Assembly: GCA_005884715.1 (NCBI GenBank)
Contig: VAZZ01000108.1
Location: forward strand, 4,128 to 15,001
Direction of reading: 5' to 3'
Length of the DNA: 10,874 bases
Source: Alphaproteobacteria bacterium
GTDB taxonomy: Bacteria > Pseudomonadota > Alphaproteobacteria > Rhizobiales > Aestuariivirgaceae
The first letter of the stretch is position 1; every line of letters begins with the position of its first letter. The notes under the pieces are model-generated. The model was not told the DNA's origin. It did not search any database and was given only the letters and a program-made list of their open reading frames with translations. A program made the translations under genes and the position numbers. Shown one piece after another: positions 1-6,928 of the stretch.

Positions 1-45
1 GACGATGACAACGACGATGGCGGCGGCGACTCCGACCAGCAATAA
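1..45 (+). CDS. C-terminal end of an unidentified upstream gene (partial)
   Basis: Reading from base 1 in frame 1 gives 14 residues, very rich in Asp and Gly (DDDNDDGGGDSDQQ), then a TAA stop at 43-45. An intrinsic terminator follows 18 bases later, which supports this frame as the true end of a + strand gene. An acidic, low-complexity tail of this kind is usually disordered. The family cannot be told from 14 residues. Confidence 0.55.
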   Translation, partial: DDDNDDGGGDSDQQ

Positions 46-63
46 CAAGTGGCGGTGGACGGC

Positions 64-98
64 CGGCCCGCAGGTTCTGTGCTGCGGGCCGCTTTTTT
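64..98 (+). terminator. Rho-independent terminator
   Basis: A perfect 10-bp GC-rich stem (64-73 CGGCCCGCAG pairing with 82-91 CTGCGGGCCG) encloses an 8-nt loop and is followed after one base by six T (93-98). This is a textbook intrinsic terminator just downstream of the TAA at 43-45. It closes the upstream transcript and separates it from the flavoprotein gene starting at 293. The bases from 99 to 292 hold no gene; TGTAAATAT at 219-227 could be a weak extended -10 element, but no convincing -35 accompanies it. Confidence 0.9.
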
Positions 99-292
99 GC
101 TATCTGTCGCTGCTGCGGCCAATTGTCCGCATCTATCATTCCGCTCCCGCGGCGATCCGCACCCGCTTAACGCGCCTCTTTTCGGCCTGAGCCGTCGCGG
201 GGCGTAGTCCGGGTGTCGTGTAAATATGCTGGTACCGTCTCGCCACCCATGACAGACTTGCGGGGTAAAGGAAGCCTAGCAAGACAGTAGAC

Positions 293-2266
293 ATGCCAGC
301 CACCCTCATCCGCGCCAACGACCCTCTCCTCCAGCCCTACACCATCAAGCATCTGACGCTTCGCAACCGGATCATGTCGACCGCGCATGAGCCGAACTAT
401 CATGAAGACGGCATGCCGAAGGACCGCTATCGGCTCTATCACGTCGAAAAGGCCAAGGGCGGCATCGCGCTGACCATGACGGCGGGCTCAGCCGTCGTCT
501 CGCGCGATTCGCCTCCCGCTTTCGGCAATCTGCTCGCCTACAAGGACGAGATCGTGCCGTGGCCCCATCTCGGGCGCCGGACCAACTGGAACAAGGCCGA
601 CTGGCTCCCTGTTCTCTCCCCCTCGCCGGTCCGCGAGCCGGCGCATCGGGCCTTTCCCAAGGAGATGGAGGATTGGGACATCGAGCGCATCATCGCCGAT
701 TATGCCACGGCGGCCGAGCGCATGAAGGCGGCCGGCCTCGATGGCTTCGAGTTCGAATGCTACGGCCATCTGATGGACGCCTTCTGGAGCCCGGCGACCA
801 ATTTGCGCGAGGATGCCTATAATGGCTCGATCGACAATCGCCTGCGCTTCACCATGCGCGTGCTCGAGGCGGTGCGCAAAGCCGTCGGCCCCGATTTCAT
901 CGTCGGCTGCCGGCTCGTCGCCGATGAGGATTGGGACAAGGGCCTCTCCAAGGCGGAAGGTCTCGAGATCTGCCACAAGCTGAAGAATTCCGGCCTCATC
1001 GACTTCCTCAACATCATCCGCGGCCATATCGAGCATGATGCGTCGCTCGTCAAAGTGATCCCGGTGATGGGCATGCAGGCTTCGCCGCATCTCGATTTTG
1101 CCGGCGAAGTCCGGGCTTTGACCAAGTTCCCGGTCTTCCATGCGGCGCGCATCAGTGATGTCGCGACCGCACGCCATGCGGTCGCCGAAGGCAAGCTCGA
1201 TATGGTGGGCATGACGCGCGCCCATATTGCCGACCCCCATATCGTCCGCAAGATCGCCGAGGGGCGCGAGGCCGAAATTCGCCCTTGCGTCGGCGCCACC
1301 TACTGCATCGACCGTCTCTTTGAGGGGTATGACACGCTGTGCATCCACAATCCGGCGACGGGACGTGAGGCTTCGACACCGCATGTCATCATCCGCACTA
1401 CTGGCCCCCGCCGGAAGATTGCCATCATCGGCGCTGGCCCCGCCGGCCTCGAAGCGGCGCGCGTCTCGGGCGAGCGCGGCCATGAAGTAATTCTGTTCGA
1501 AGCATCCGGAAATCCCGGCGGCCAGATCCGGTTGGCGAGCCAGGCCAAGCGCCGGCGCGAATTGATCGGCATTGCCGACTGGCGGGCCGAACAGTGCGAA
1601 CGCCTCGGCGTCAGCCTGAAATTAAACCATCTCGTCGAAGCCTCGGATGTCAGGTCACTTGCGGCCGAAATCGTCATCGTCGCGACTGGCGGCCTGCCGC
1701 AAAACATGGCGATCGAGGAAGGAGCCGATCTCGCCGTGTCGAGCTGGGATATCCTGTCCGGCGACGTGAAGCCGGCTGACGACGTCCTGCTCTTTGACGA
1801 CAATGGCGCGCATCCGGGAATGGCGGCGGCGGAATTCATCGCCGCGGCAGGCTCATCGCTCGAGATCGTGAGTCCGGAGCGCCTCTTTGCCCCGGAAATT
1901 GGTGGGCTTAACCTGGTTCCCTATATGAAGACCTTCACCCAACGCAATGTCAGGATCACGACGATGACCCGCGTGCGTTCTCTGAAGCGTCAGGGCAACA
2001 AGATCTTGGCGACCTTGTGGAGCCCCTATAGCGAGGCCGACTGCGCAACCCGCCTGGTCGATCAGGTCATTGTCGAGAACGGCACGTTGCCATTGGCCGA
2101 CATCTATTTTGATCTCAAGGAAGACTCGGCCAATCGCGGCGAAGTCGATTATGAGGCGCTGGTCCCTGAAGGCAAGTTCCAGCTTTTCCGCATTGGCGAT
2201 GCGGTAGCTTCGCGCAATATTCACGCGGCGATCTACGACGCCTTGCGCCTGTGCAGTGTTTTCTAG
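293..2266 (+). CDS. OYE/TMADH-type NADH:flavin oxidoreductase (N-methylproline demethylase-like), internally deleted
   Basis: This is a 657-residue two-domain flavoprotein of the trimethylamine dehydrogenase / 2,4-dienoyl-CoA reductase group. It most resembles the demethylases used for N-methylproline, stachydrine or dimethylglycine breakdown. Residues 10-330 form the FMN-binding TIM barrel (DPLLQPYTIKHLTLRNRI near the start, YGHLMDAFWSPATN at 157-170). Residues 374-650 form the FAD/NAD(H) part, with the dinucleotide motif GAGPAG at 380-385 and a closing GDAVASRNIHAAIYDALR at 635-652. The Fe-S region has C332, C338 and C350; A335 sits where TMADH has its second cluster cysteine. Between W90 and P91 the expected barrel strand ending in the Gln-Leu of the QLxHxGR motif is missing: VPW runs directly into HLGRR, a loss of about 20 residues without frameshift. 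The lost Gln contacts FMN in OYE-family structures, so the product may be inactive. The ATG at 293 fits the family N-terminus, but its purine-rich AAAGGAAG (267-274) lies unusually far upstream. Family is confident; substrate is not. Confidence 0.85.
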   Translation: MPATLIRANDPLLQPYTIKHLTLRNRIMSTAHEPNYHEDGMPKDRYRLYHVEKAKGGIALTMTAGSAVVSRDSPPAFGNLLAYKDEIVPWPHLGRRTNWNKADWLPVLSPSPVREPAHRAFPKEMEDWDIERIIADYATAAERMKAAGLDGFEFECYGHLMDAFWSPATNLREDAYNGSIDNRLRFTMRVLEAVRKAVGPDFIVGCRLVADEDWDKGLSKAEGLEICHKLKNSGLIDFLNIIRGHIEHDASLVKVIPVMGMQASPHLDFAGEVRALTKFPVFHAARISDVATARHAVAEGKLDMVGMTRAHIADPHIVRKIAEGREAEIRPCVGATYCIDRLFEGYDTLCIHNPATGREASTPHVIIRTTGPRRKIAIIGAGPAGLEAARVSGERGHEVILFEASGNPGGQIRLASQAKRRRELIGIADWRAEQCERLGVSLKLNHLVEASDVRSLAAEIVIVATGGLPQNMAIEEGADLAVSSWDILSGDVKPADDVLLFDDNGAHPGMAAAEFIAAAGSSLEIVSPERLFAPEIGGLNLVPYMKTFTQRNVRITTMTRVRSLKRQGNKILATLWSPYSEADCATRLVDQVIVENGTLPLADIYFDLKEDSANRGEVDYEALVPEGKFQLFRIGDAVASRNIHAAIYDALRLCSVF

Positions 2267-2312
2267 CGCGTGATGGGGAAAAGCGGGTATAGGTCATGCG
2301 CCTGATCTAGAA
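2261..2312. repeat. Short intergenic palindrome, possibly a shortened extragenic repeat
   Basis: TTCTAG at 2261-2266 (containing the stop of the flavoprotein gene) is mirrored by CTAGAA at 2307-2312. Inside, GCGCGTGA (2266-2273) pairs with TCATGCGC (2294-2301) over 8 bp with one G-T wobble, around a 20-nt loop. The first half (CTAGCGCGTGATGGGGAAAAG) looks like the left arm of palindromic repeats common between genes in Rhizobiales, whose right arm would normally carry TTTTCCC and ATCACGCG. Here that arm is changed or partly missing. There is no T-tract, so termination is not well supported. The repeat family is recalled from general knowledge, not searched. Confidence 0.4.
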
Positions 2313-2352
2313 TCGGGTGGCGAGGCCGGACGATTCCGGCTAGGCCGTCTTG

Positions 2353-3200
2353 ATGATCAACCGCACAATGGGCCCAGCTGAATGGGCCATGCTCATTCTT
2401 CTCAGCGCCATATGGGGCGGATCGTTTTTCTTCTACGCCGTTGCGCTCGCCGATTTTCCGACCCTTACCATCGTCTTCCTGCGCGTCTGTCTCGGCAGCC
2501 TTGGACTCTGGCTCTGCGCCTGGGCGATGGGCCTCCTGCCCCTCGGCCAGCCCGGACTCTGGCGCAGTTTCTTCATCATGGGGTTGATCAACAACGCCAT
2601 CCCCTTCAGCCTCATCGTCTGGGGCCAGCGCGAGGTTGCCTCAGGACTTGCCGCCATCCTGAACGCCACCACGCCGTTCTTCACGGTGCTCGTCGCGAAC
2701 CCTTTCCGGCGTCGCCGCCATGATGGGCAGCGACCTGTTGGCGGCGCAGCAAGGTTCGCTTCTCTCGCAGCTCGCCATCATCGCGGCGGCCATCTCTTAT
2801 GGCTTTGCCAGCGTCTTTGGCCGCCGCTTCTCGCAAACCCCGCCCCTCATCACCGCTGCAGGCCAGACCGCCGCCTCGTCCTTGATTCTCCTGCCTCTGA
2901 TGCTGATCATCGATAGACCGTGGCGCCTGCCCAGCCCGCCACTATCGGCATGGCTCGCTATTGCCGGTCTCGCCATCCTGTGCACATCTCTTGCCTATAT
3001 TATCTATTTCACCATCCTGAAGCGCGCCGGGGCCACCAATATCATGCTGGTGACATTTCTCGTTCCGGTAAGTGCGATCCTGCTTGGCCTTAGGAGAGAG
3101 GCTCGACATCCACCACGTTATCGGCATGGCGACCATCGCACTCGGCCTCGCATTGATCGACGGGCGCGTCGTCGCCTTCCTCAAACCCCGTCGCACTTGA
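2353..3200 (+). pseudogene. DMT-superfamily EamA transporter, broken by two frameshifting deletions
   Basis: Three reading frames must be joined to recover an EamA (drug/metabolite transporter) membrane protein. Part 1 (2353-2700, 116 codons) has the N-terminal EamA repeat, with IWGGSFFFYAVAL and a helix ending TTPFFTVLVAN. Part 2 (2702-3088, +1 frame, 129 codons) resumes as LSGVAAMMGSD and continues through the second EamA repeat to FLVPVSAILLG. Part 3 (3090-3200) supplies the usual ending LGERLDIHHVIGMATIALG and stops at TGA 3198-3200. At the first junction about 20 residues (roughly 60 nt) that normally link the two repeats are gone; at the second about 8 nt are missing within the usual G-x-x-x-LGE motif. 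Restoring both gives about 304 residues, normal for the family. TTG 2350 or ATG 2368 could also be the start; none has a good ribosome binding site. The position behind the flavoprotein suggests it once moved a substrate or product of that enzyme. Sequencing or assembly error is a live alternative to true decay. Confidence 0.85.
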
Positions 3201-3278
3201 ATTCAATCCGGTCTATCATCTAATTCCCGTTCGCAGTTTCGTCACATTGTTGGCGTCTCGCTAGGACAGGAAGAGATC

Positions 3279-4148
3279 ATGGCCAGTCATCCCGATGTTC
3301 AAGGATTTTTCGACGAAGCCACCAATACGGTGAGCTATGTGGTGAGCGATCCCGCCACGAAGATCTGCGCCATCGTCGATTCGGTCCTCGACTATGATCT
3401 CGCGGCCGGGCGAACCTCTTTTCAATCCGCCGACAAGTTGATCGACCACGTTGGCCGCCACGGCCTCAAGCTCGACTGGATTCTCGAAACCCATGTCCAT
3501 GCCGACCATCTCTCCGCCGCCCCCTATATCCAGGAGAAGTTCGGCGGAAAGCTCGGCATCGGCGCGAAGATCAAGGTCGTGCAGGACACCTTCGGCAAGA
3601 TCTTCAATGCCGGCACGGAATTCCAGCGCGACGGCAGCCAGTTCGATCATCTCTTCCATGATGGCGACCGTTTCGCGATCGGCTCGATCGAGGCCTATGC
3701 CATGCACACGCCCGGCCACACGCCGGCCTGCATGACTTATGTCATTGGCGATGCCGCCTTCATTGGCGACACGCTGTTCATGCCGGATTTCGGCACCGCG
3801 CGGGCGGACTTTCCGGGCGGTGACGCGCGTGAACTTTATCGCTCGATCCAGAAGGTGCTCTCGCTGCCGCCGGAGACAAGGCTGTTCCTGTGCCATGACT
3901 ACAAGGCGCCGGGCCGCGATTTCTTCGCCTGGGAAACGACAGTCGCCGCCGAGCGTGCCGGCAATATCCATGTCCGCGAAGGAGTGAGCGAGGATGAATT
4001 CGTCGCGATGCGCACGACGCGCGACAAGAAGCTTGGTGCTCCCCGGCTGATCATTCCCTCGATCCAGGTGAACATGAATGCCGGGCACTTTCCCGCTCCC
4101 GAGCCGGACGGCAATGTCTATCTGAAGGTACCGCTCAATAAAATCTAG
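3279..4148 (+). CDS. MBL-fold metallohydrolase, ETHE1/Blh-like (probable persulfide dioxygenase)
   Basis: This 289-residue protein has a complete metallo-beta-lactamase fold with the ligand set HVHADH (H72, H74, D76, H77), H147 in TPGHT, D164 in IGDTLF and H206 in LCHDY. This arrangement, and the sequence ETHVHADHLSAAPYIQ, match the ETHE1 / Blh (beta-lactamase-like hydrolase of the BigR regulon) branch, mononuclear iron enzymes that oxidise glutathione persulfide to sulfite. A related glyoxalase II-type thioesterase activity cannot be excluded. The C-terminal PSIQVNMNAGHFP (260-272) also fits this branch. No signal peptide is visible, so it should be cytoplasmic. The ATG is preceded by AGGAAG (3268-3273) at 5 nt. 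It is the first gene of a same-strand cluster: the next start is 14 nt after its stop. No adjacent rhodanese, BigR/ArsR regulator or TauE transporter is present, unlike classic Blh operons. Confidence 0.85.
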   Translation: MASHPDVQGFFDEATNTVSYVVSDPATKICAIVDSVLDYDLAAGRTSFQSADKLIDHVGRHGLKLDWILETHVHADHLSAAPYIQEKFGGKLGIGAKIKVVQDTFGKIFNAGTEFQRDGSQFDHLFHDGDRFAIGSIEAYAMHTPGHTPACMTYVIGDAAFIGDTLFMPDFGTARADFPGGDARELYRSIQKVLSLPPETRLFLCHDYKAPGRDFFAWETTVAAERAGNIHVREGVSEDEFVAMRTTRDKKLGAPRLIIPSIQVNMNAGHFPAPEPDGNVYLKVPLNKI

Positions 4149-4162
4149 AAAGGAAGACCGGC

Positions 4163-5116
4163 ATGGCCGAACAATTGGGCGGCATCCATCATCTCACCGC
4201 CATCACCGCCGATGCTTCCGGCAATATGAATTTCTACACCAAGGTGCTGGGGCTGCGCCTGGTCAAGAAGACCGTCAACCAGGACGATACCAGCGCCTAT
4301 CATCTGTTCTATGCCGATGGCAAAGCCAGTCCCGGCAGCGACATCACTTTCTTCGATTGGCCGGTCGGGCGCGAAAGTCGCGGCAACCACAGCATCGCGC
4401 GCACCGCCTTGCGCGTGGGCAGCGCAGCGAGCCTCGCTTGGTGGCGCGAGCGCTCGCTCGCAGCCAAAATCAAGACCGCCGAAATCGCCGAGAGCGGCGG
4501 TTTTAGCTCGCTCGATTTCGAGGATCCGGAAGGCCAGCGCCTGCGCCTCGTCGACGACAAGGGGTTGGGCGAAAGTCATCCGTGGAGCGAGAGCTCCGTT
4601 CCTGCGGCGCATCAGATCCGCGGGCTTGGTCCGATCACCCTGTCGGTGCCCGATGTGAAGCCGACCGCGGCTGTCCTGACCCAGATTCTCAATATGCAGG
4701 AAGTACGCAGCCACCCTTTGAGCGGCGGCAAAACATCGCTCCATGTCTTTTCGATGGGCCAGGGCGGTGCGCCGGCTGAACTCCATGTCGCGGTCGAGCC
4801 CGACCTGCCGATTGCCGGCCAGGGTGCGGGCGGCGTTCATCACGTAGCCTTCAGAACCCCGACCATCGAGACGCTGCATCAATGGACTGCGCGGCTCCAG
4901 AGTTTCAAGCTGCCCACGAGCGGCGAGGTCGAGCGCTATTATTTCCGCTCGCTCTATTTCCGCGAGCCGAACGGCATCCTGTTCGAGATCGCTACCGACG
5001 GGCCGGGCTTCGCCGTCGATGAGCCTCTCGAAAGCCTGGGCGAACGCCTGTCGCTGCCGCCTTTTCTCGAAGCCCGCCGCGCCAGCATCGAAGCGGGGCT
5101 GAAGCCCCTGCAATGA
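4163..5116 (+). CDS. VOC-family ring-cleaving dioxygenase (MhqO-like glyoxalase/extradiol fold)
   Basis: The 317 residues form two vicinal-oxygen-chelate halves. The first opens with GGIHHLTAITAD (6-17) and NFYTKVLGLRLVKKTVNQDD (23-42); the second begins about residue 153 and holds GVHHVAFRT (224-232) and REPNGILFEIATDGPGF (267-283). Candidate metal ligands are H10, one of H226/H227, and E275, the usual His-His-Glu set of extradiol-type VOC enzymes. This two-domain architecture is that of the MhqO/MhqA (YkcA) group, implicated in hydroquinone and quinone detoxification in Bacillus; alphaproteobacterial members are usually annotated only as 'ring-cleaving dioxygenase'. The ATG is preceded by AAGGAAG (4150-4156) at 6 nt, so the start is firm. 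Its stop overlaps the start of the hydrolase gene (ATGA), which implies translational coupling and a shared role. Family is confident; the aromatic substrate is unknown. Confidence 0.87.
   Translation: MAEQLGGIHHLTAITADASGNMNFYTKVLGLRLVKKTVNQDDTSAYHLFYADGKASPGSDITFFDWPVGRESRGNHSIARTALRVGSAASLAWWRERSLAAKIKTAEIAESGGFSSLDFEDPEGQRLRLVDDKGLGESHPWSESSVPAAHQIRGLGPITLSVPDVKPTAAVLTQILNMQEVRSHPLSGGKTSLHVFSMGQGGAPAELHVAVEPDLPIAGQGAGGVHHVAFRTPTIETLHQWTARLQSFKLPTSGEVERYYFRSLYFREPNGILFEIATDGPGFAVDEPLESLGERLSLPPFLEARRASIEAGLKPLQ
5095..5108 (+). promoter_or_regulatory. Hairpin over the translation start region of the hydrolase gene
   Basis: GGGGC (5095-5099) and GCCCC (5104-5108) form a 5-bp GC-only stem with a TGAA tetraloop, ending 4 nt before the ATG at 5113. 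The only Shine-Dalgarno-like purine stretch for that start lies inside this hairpin. Ribosomes finishing the upstream dioxygenase gene would melt it and restart at the overlapping ATGA. This is inference from layout only. Confidence 0.4.
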
Positions 5117-5778
5117 AGATCAGACCGTCTGATGCCCGCCACCTCATCGAGGCGCACCAGCTACACATGGCCGGCGCCCCATTGGAGCGCGCAGCCAAGG
5201 TCGTTCTCCTGATTCATGGCCGTCACGCCAGTGGAACGGTCATCTTGCCGCTGGCCAATCGTCTCGCTATGCCGGGCCTTTGTTTCCTGGCGCCTGATGC
5301 CGAGACCGGAAGCTGGTATCCGGGATTGTTCCTCGCCCCGATCATCACCAATGAACCCTATCTTAGCCAGGCGCTCGAAAGGCTGGGGACCATTCTCGGC
5401 GCTGTCGAAAAATTGGGTTTCGACATCGCCCGCCAGGTCGTGCTGGCCGGCTTCTCGCAAGGCGCCTGTCTCGTTCTCGAATATGCCGCCCGCAATCCGC
5501 GCCGCTATGCGGGCATATTGGGTTTCACCGGTGGCCTCATCGGTCCGGATCCGATGCTGCGCGAGGAGAGAGGCACGTTCGACGGCACGCCCGTCTTCCT
5601 CGGCTGCAGCGAGAAGGACCCCTTCATCCCGGCAAAGCGCGTCTTGGAGACCGCCGAGCATCTCAAGACCCACGGCGCCATCGTGACCACGCGCTTTTAC
5701 CCGGGCAGTGATCACATCATCAACGACGATCAAATCGCCCACGGCCTTGAGATACTGTCATCTAGAGTCGTCGCCTGA
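5113..5778 (+). CDS. Alpha/beta-hydrolase, phospholipase/carboxylesterase type (MhqD-like)
   Basis: This 221-residue protein is a serine hydrolase with the full catalytic triad: S115 in the nucleophile elbow GFSQG (113-117), D169 in CSEKDPFIP, and H201 in GSDHIIND. HGRHASG at 35-41 is the oxyanion-hole loop. Length and motif spacing match the abhydrolase_2 family (carboxylesterase / lysophospholipase-like, as in B. subtilis MhqD). In Firmicutes and many Proteobacteria such a hydrolase is paired with an MhqO-type dioxygenase; here the two genes overlap by 4 nt (ATGA, 5113-5116), strong evidence that they work together, perhaps in breaking down ring-cleavage or quinone-conjugate products. There is no signal peptide. 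No free Shine-Dalgarno precedes the ATG, so expression probably depends on translational coupling. The natural substrate is unknown. Confidence 0.87.
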   Translation: MKIRPSDARHLIEAHQLHMAGAPLERAAKVVLLIHGRHASGTVILPLANRLAMPGLCFLAPDAETGSWYPGLFLAPIITNEPYLSQALERLGTILGAVEKLGFDIARQVVLAGFSQGACLVLEYAARNPRRYAGILGFTGGLIGPDPMLREERGTFDGTPVFLGCSEKDPFIPAKRVLETAEHLKTHGAIVTTRFYPGSDHIINDDQIAHGLEILSSRVVA

Positions 5779-5804
5779 CATCTGAAATCGAAGGGAAGCA
5801 GGAC

Positions 5805-6782
5805 ATGGATATTGGCATAATCGGTCTCGGACGCATGGGCGGCAATATTGCCAAGCGCCTGATGCGGGGCGGTCATAAATGCGTGGTGCTCGACCGCAAA
5901 CAGGATGCCTTGAAGGAGGTCCAAAGCGCTGGCGCTTTGGCCGCCAAAGATTCGGCCGACATGCTGAAGAAGTTGACGAGACCGCGCGCCGTCTGGCTGA
6001 TGCTGCCGGCGGGCGCCATCACCGAGAAGGTTGTCGCCGAGGTCGCGGCCGAAATGCGTGCGGGCGATATCCTGATCGATGGCGGCAACAGCTTCTACAG
6101 GGACGACATCCGCCGCGCCAGGACTTTGCGGGAAAACGGCATCCGCTATGTCGATGTCGGCACCTCGGGCGGGGTATGGGGTCTCGAGCGCGGCTACTGC
6201 CTGATGATTGGCGGCGATGCGGAGACCGTCACTCATCTCGATCCGATCTTCTCCTGCCTCGCCCCCGGTCTCGGAAAGATCGAACGCACGCCGGGACGCG
6301 AGCGCCGCGATCCGCGCCCCGAGCATGGCTATGTCCACTGCGGGCCGGCCGGTTCCGGCCATTTCGCCAAGATGATCCACAATGGCATCGAATATGGTCT
6401 GATGCAGGCCTATGCCGAGGGCTTCGACATCCTACGCAACAAGTCGAGCGACGCGCTGCCGGAAGATGAGCGTTTCACATTCGATATGGGGGATCTTGCT
6501 GAGGTGTGGCGGCGCGGCAGCGTCGTCTCGTCATGGCTGCTCGATCTCTGCGCCATTGCCTTGACGCGCGATGGCGACCTCAAGAGCTTCACCGGCTCGG
6601 TGGCCGATTCAGGCGAAGGCCGCTGGACGGTCGAAGCGGCGATCGAGGAGGCGGTGCCGGCCGATGTTCTCTCGACCGCCCTCTACGCCCGCTTCAGGTC
6701 GCGCCGTGATCATACTTTCGCGGAAAAGCTTCTCTCCGCCATGCGCTATGAATTCGGCGGCCATGTCGAAGAGAAGAAGTAG
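5805..6782 (+). CDS. gnd: 6-phosphogluconate dehydrogenase, decarboxylating, short (NAD-type) form
   Basis: The product oxidatively decarboxylates 6-phosphogluconate to ribulose 5-phosphate in the pentose phosphate pathway. The 325 residues show the Rossmann motif GLGRMG (7-12), DGGNSFY (92-98), the substrate loop GTSGGVWG (119-126), the catalytic stretch GHFAKMIHNGIEYG (185-198) with likely K189, N193 and E196, and DSGEGRWT (268-275). It lacks the long C-terminal helical domain of the classical 470-residue enzyme, placing it in the short YqeC/GndA-like branch. D30 at the end of the second beta strand (VVLDRK), where NADP enzymes usually have Asn-Arg-Thr, suggests NAD+ preference (inference). 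The start follows AAGGGAAGCAGG (5791-5802). It lies 26 nt behind the hydrolase gene and is probably the last gene of the cluster. The motif set excludes the related 3-hydroxyisobutyrate dehydrogenases. Confidence 0.93.
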   Translation: MDIGIIGLGRMGGNIAKRLMRGGHKCVVLDRKQDALKEVQSAGALAAKDSADMLKKLTRPRAVWLMLPAGAITEKVVAEVAAEMRAGDILIDGGNSFYRDDIRRARTLRENGIRYVDVGTSGGVWGLERGYCLMIGGDAETVTHLDPIFSCLAPGLGKIERTPGRERRDPRPEHGYVHCGPAGSGHFAKMIHNGIEYGLMQAYAEGFDILRNKSSDALPEDERFTFDMGDLAEVWRRGSVVSSWLLDLCAIALTRDGDLKSFTGSVADSGEGRWTVEAAIEEAVPADVLSTALYARFRSRRDHTFAEKLLSAMRYEFGGHVEEKK

Positions 6783-6784
6783 TT

Positions 6785-6928
6785 ATTTCCCTTCTCCCAG
6801 GGGGAGAAGGAGGGCCCATCGCGACAGCGATGGGAGGATGAGGGGATGCGCTCTCTCCGGATAGACCGTATCCCCTCACCCTGCCATTGCTGCGCAATGG
6901 CATCCCTCTCCCCAGGGGAAAGGGAAAT
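6785..6928. repeat. 144-bp nested palindromic extragenic repeat between convergent genes
   Basis: The gap between two convergent stop codons is filled by a nested inverted-repeat element. The ends are ATTTCCCTT (6785-6793) and AAGGGAAAT (6920-6928), the last base falling inside the stop codon of the - strand gene. Inside are CCTTCTCCC/GGGAGAAGG (6790-6798, 6802-6810), CCCATCGC/GCGATGGG (6815-6822, 6827-6834; 4-nt loop), TGAGGGGAT/ATCCCCTCA (6839-6847, 6870-6878), GCCATTGC/GCAATGGC (6883-6890, 6894-6901; 3-nt loop) and CCCTCTCCCC/GGGGAAAGGG (6904-6913, 6915-6924; one mismatch). The 'CTTCTCCC..GGGAGAAGG...GAGGGG...CCCCTCACCC' layout is that of dispersed extragenic repeats in many Alphaproteobacteria. 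It may serve as a bidirectional transcription stop. Confidence 0.85.

Noticed and set aside
5..190. 61-codon open frame crossing the terminator
   Set aside because: It runs through a strong intrinsic terminator and conflicts with the acidic tail and stop in frame 1; no Shine-Dalgarno or family likeness.
488..1483. Long open frame of 331 codons on the - strand inside the flavoprotein gene
   Set aside because: It is antisense to a gene with clear family motifs; its composition (Arg/Ala/Asp/Gly) is typical of high-GC antisense frames and shows no recognisable domain.
3197..3206. Perfect 10-bp palindrome TTGAATTCAA upstream of the MBL gene, considered as a BigR/ArsR-type operator
   Set aside because: It overlaps the stop codon of the EamA remnant, is short, and does not resemble the AT-rich BigR box; no regulator gene is adjacent.
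3261..4088. 275-codon open frame on the - strand opposite the MBL-fold gene
   Set aside because: Antisense artefact of GC-rich coding DNA; the + strand product has a complete metal site.
4145..5113. 322-codon open frame on the - strand opposite the VOC dioxygenase
   Set aside because: It mirrors the codon pattern of the + strand gene and has no domain motifs, while the + strand protein has two VOC modules and a good Shine-Dalgarno.
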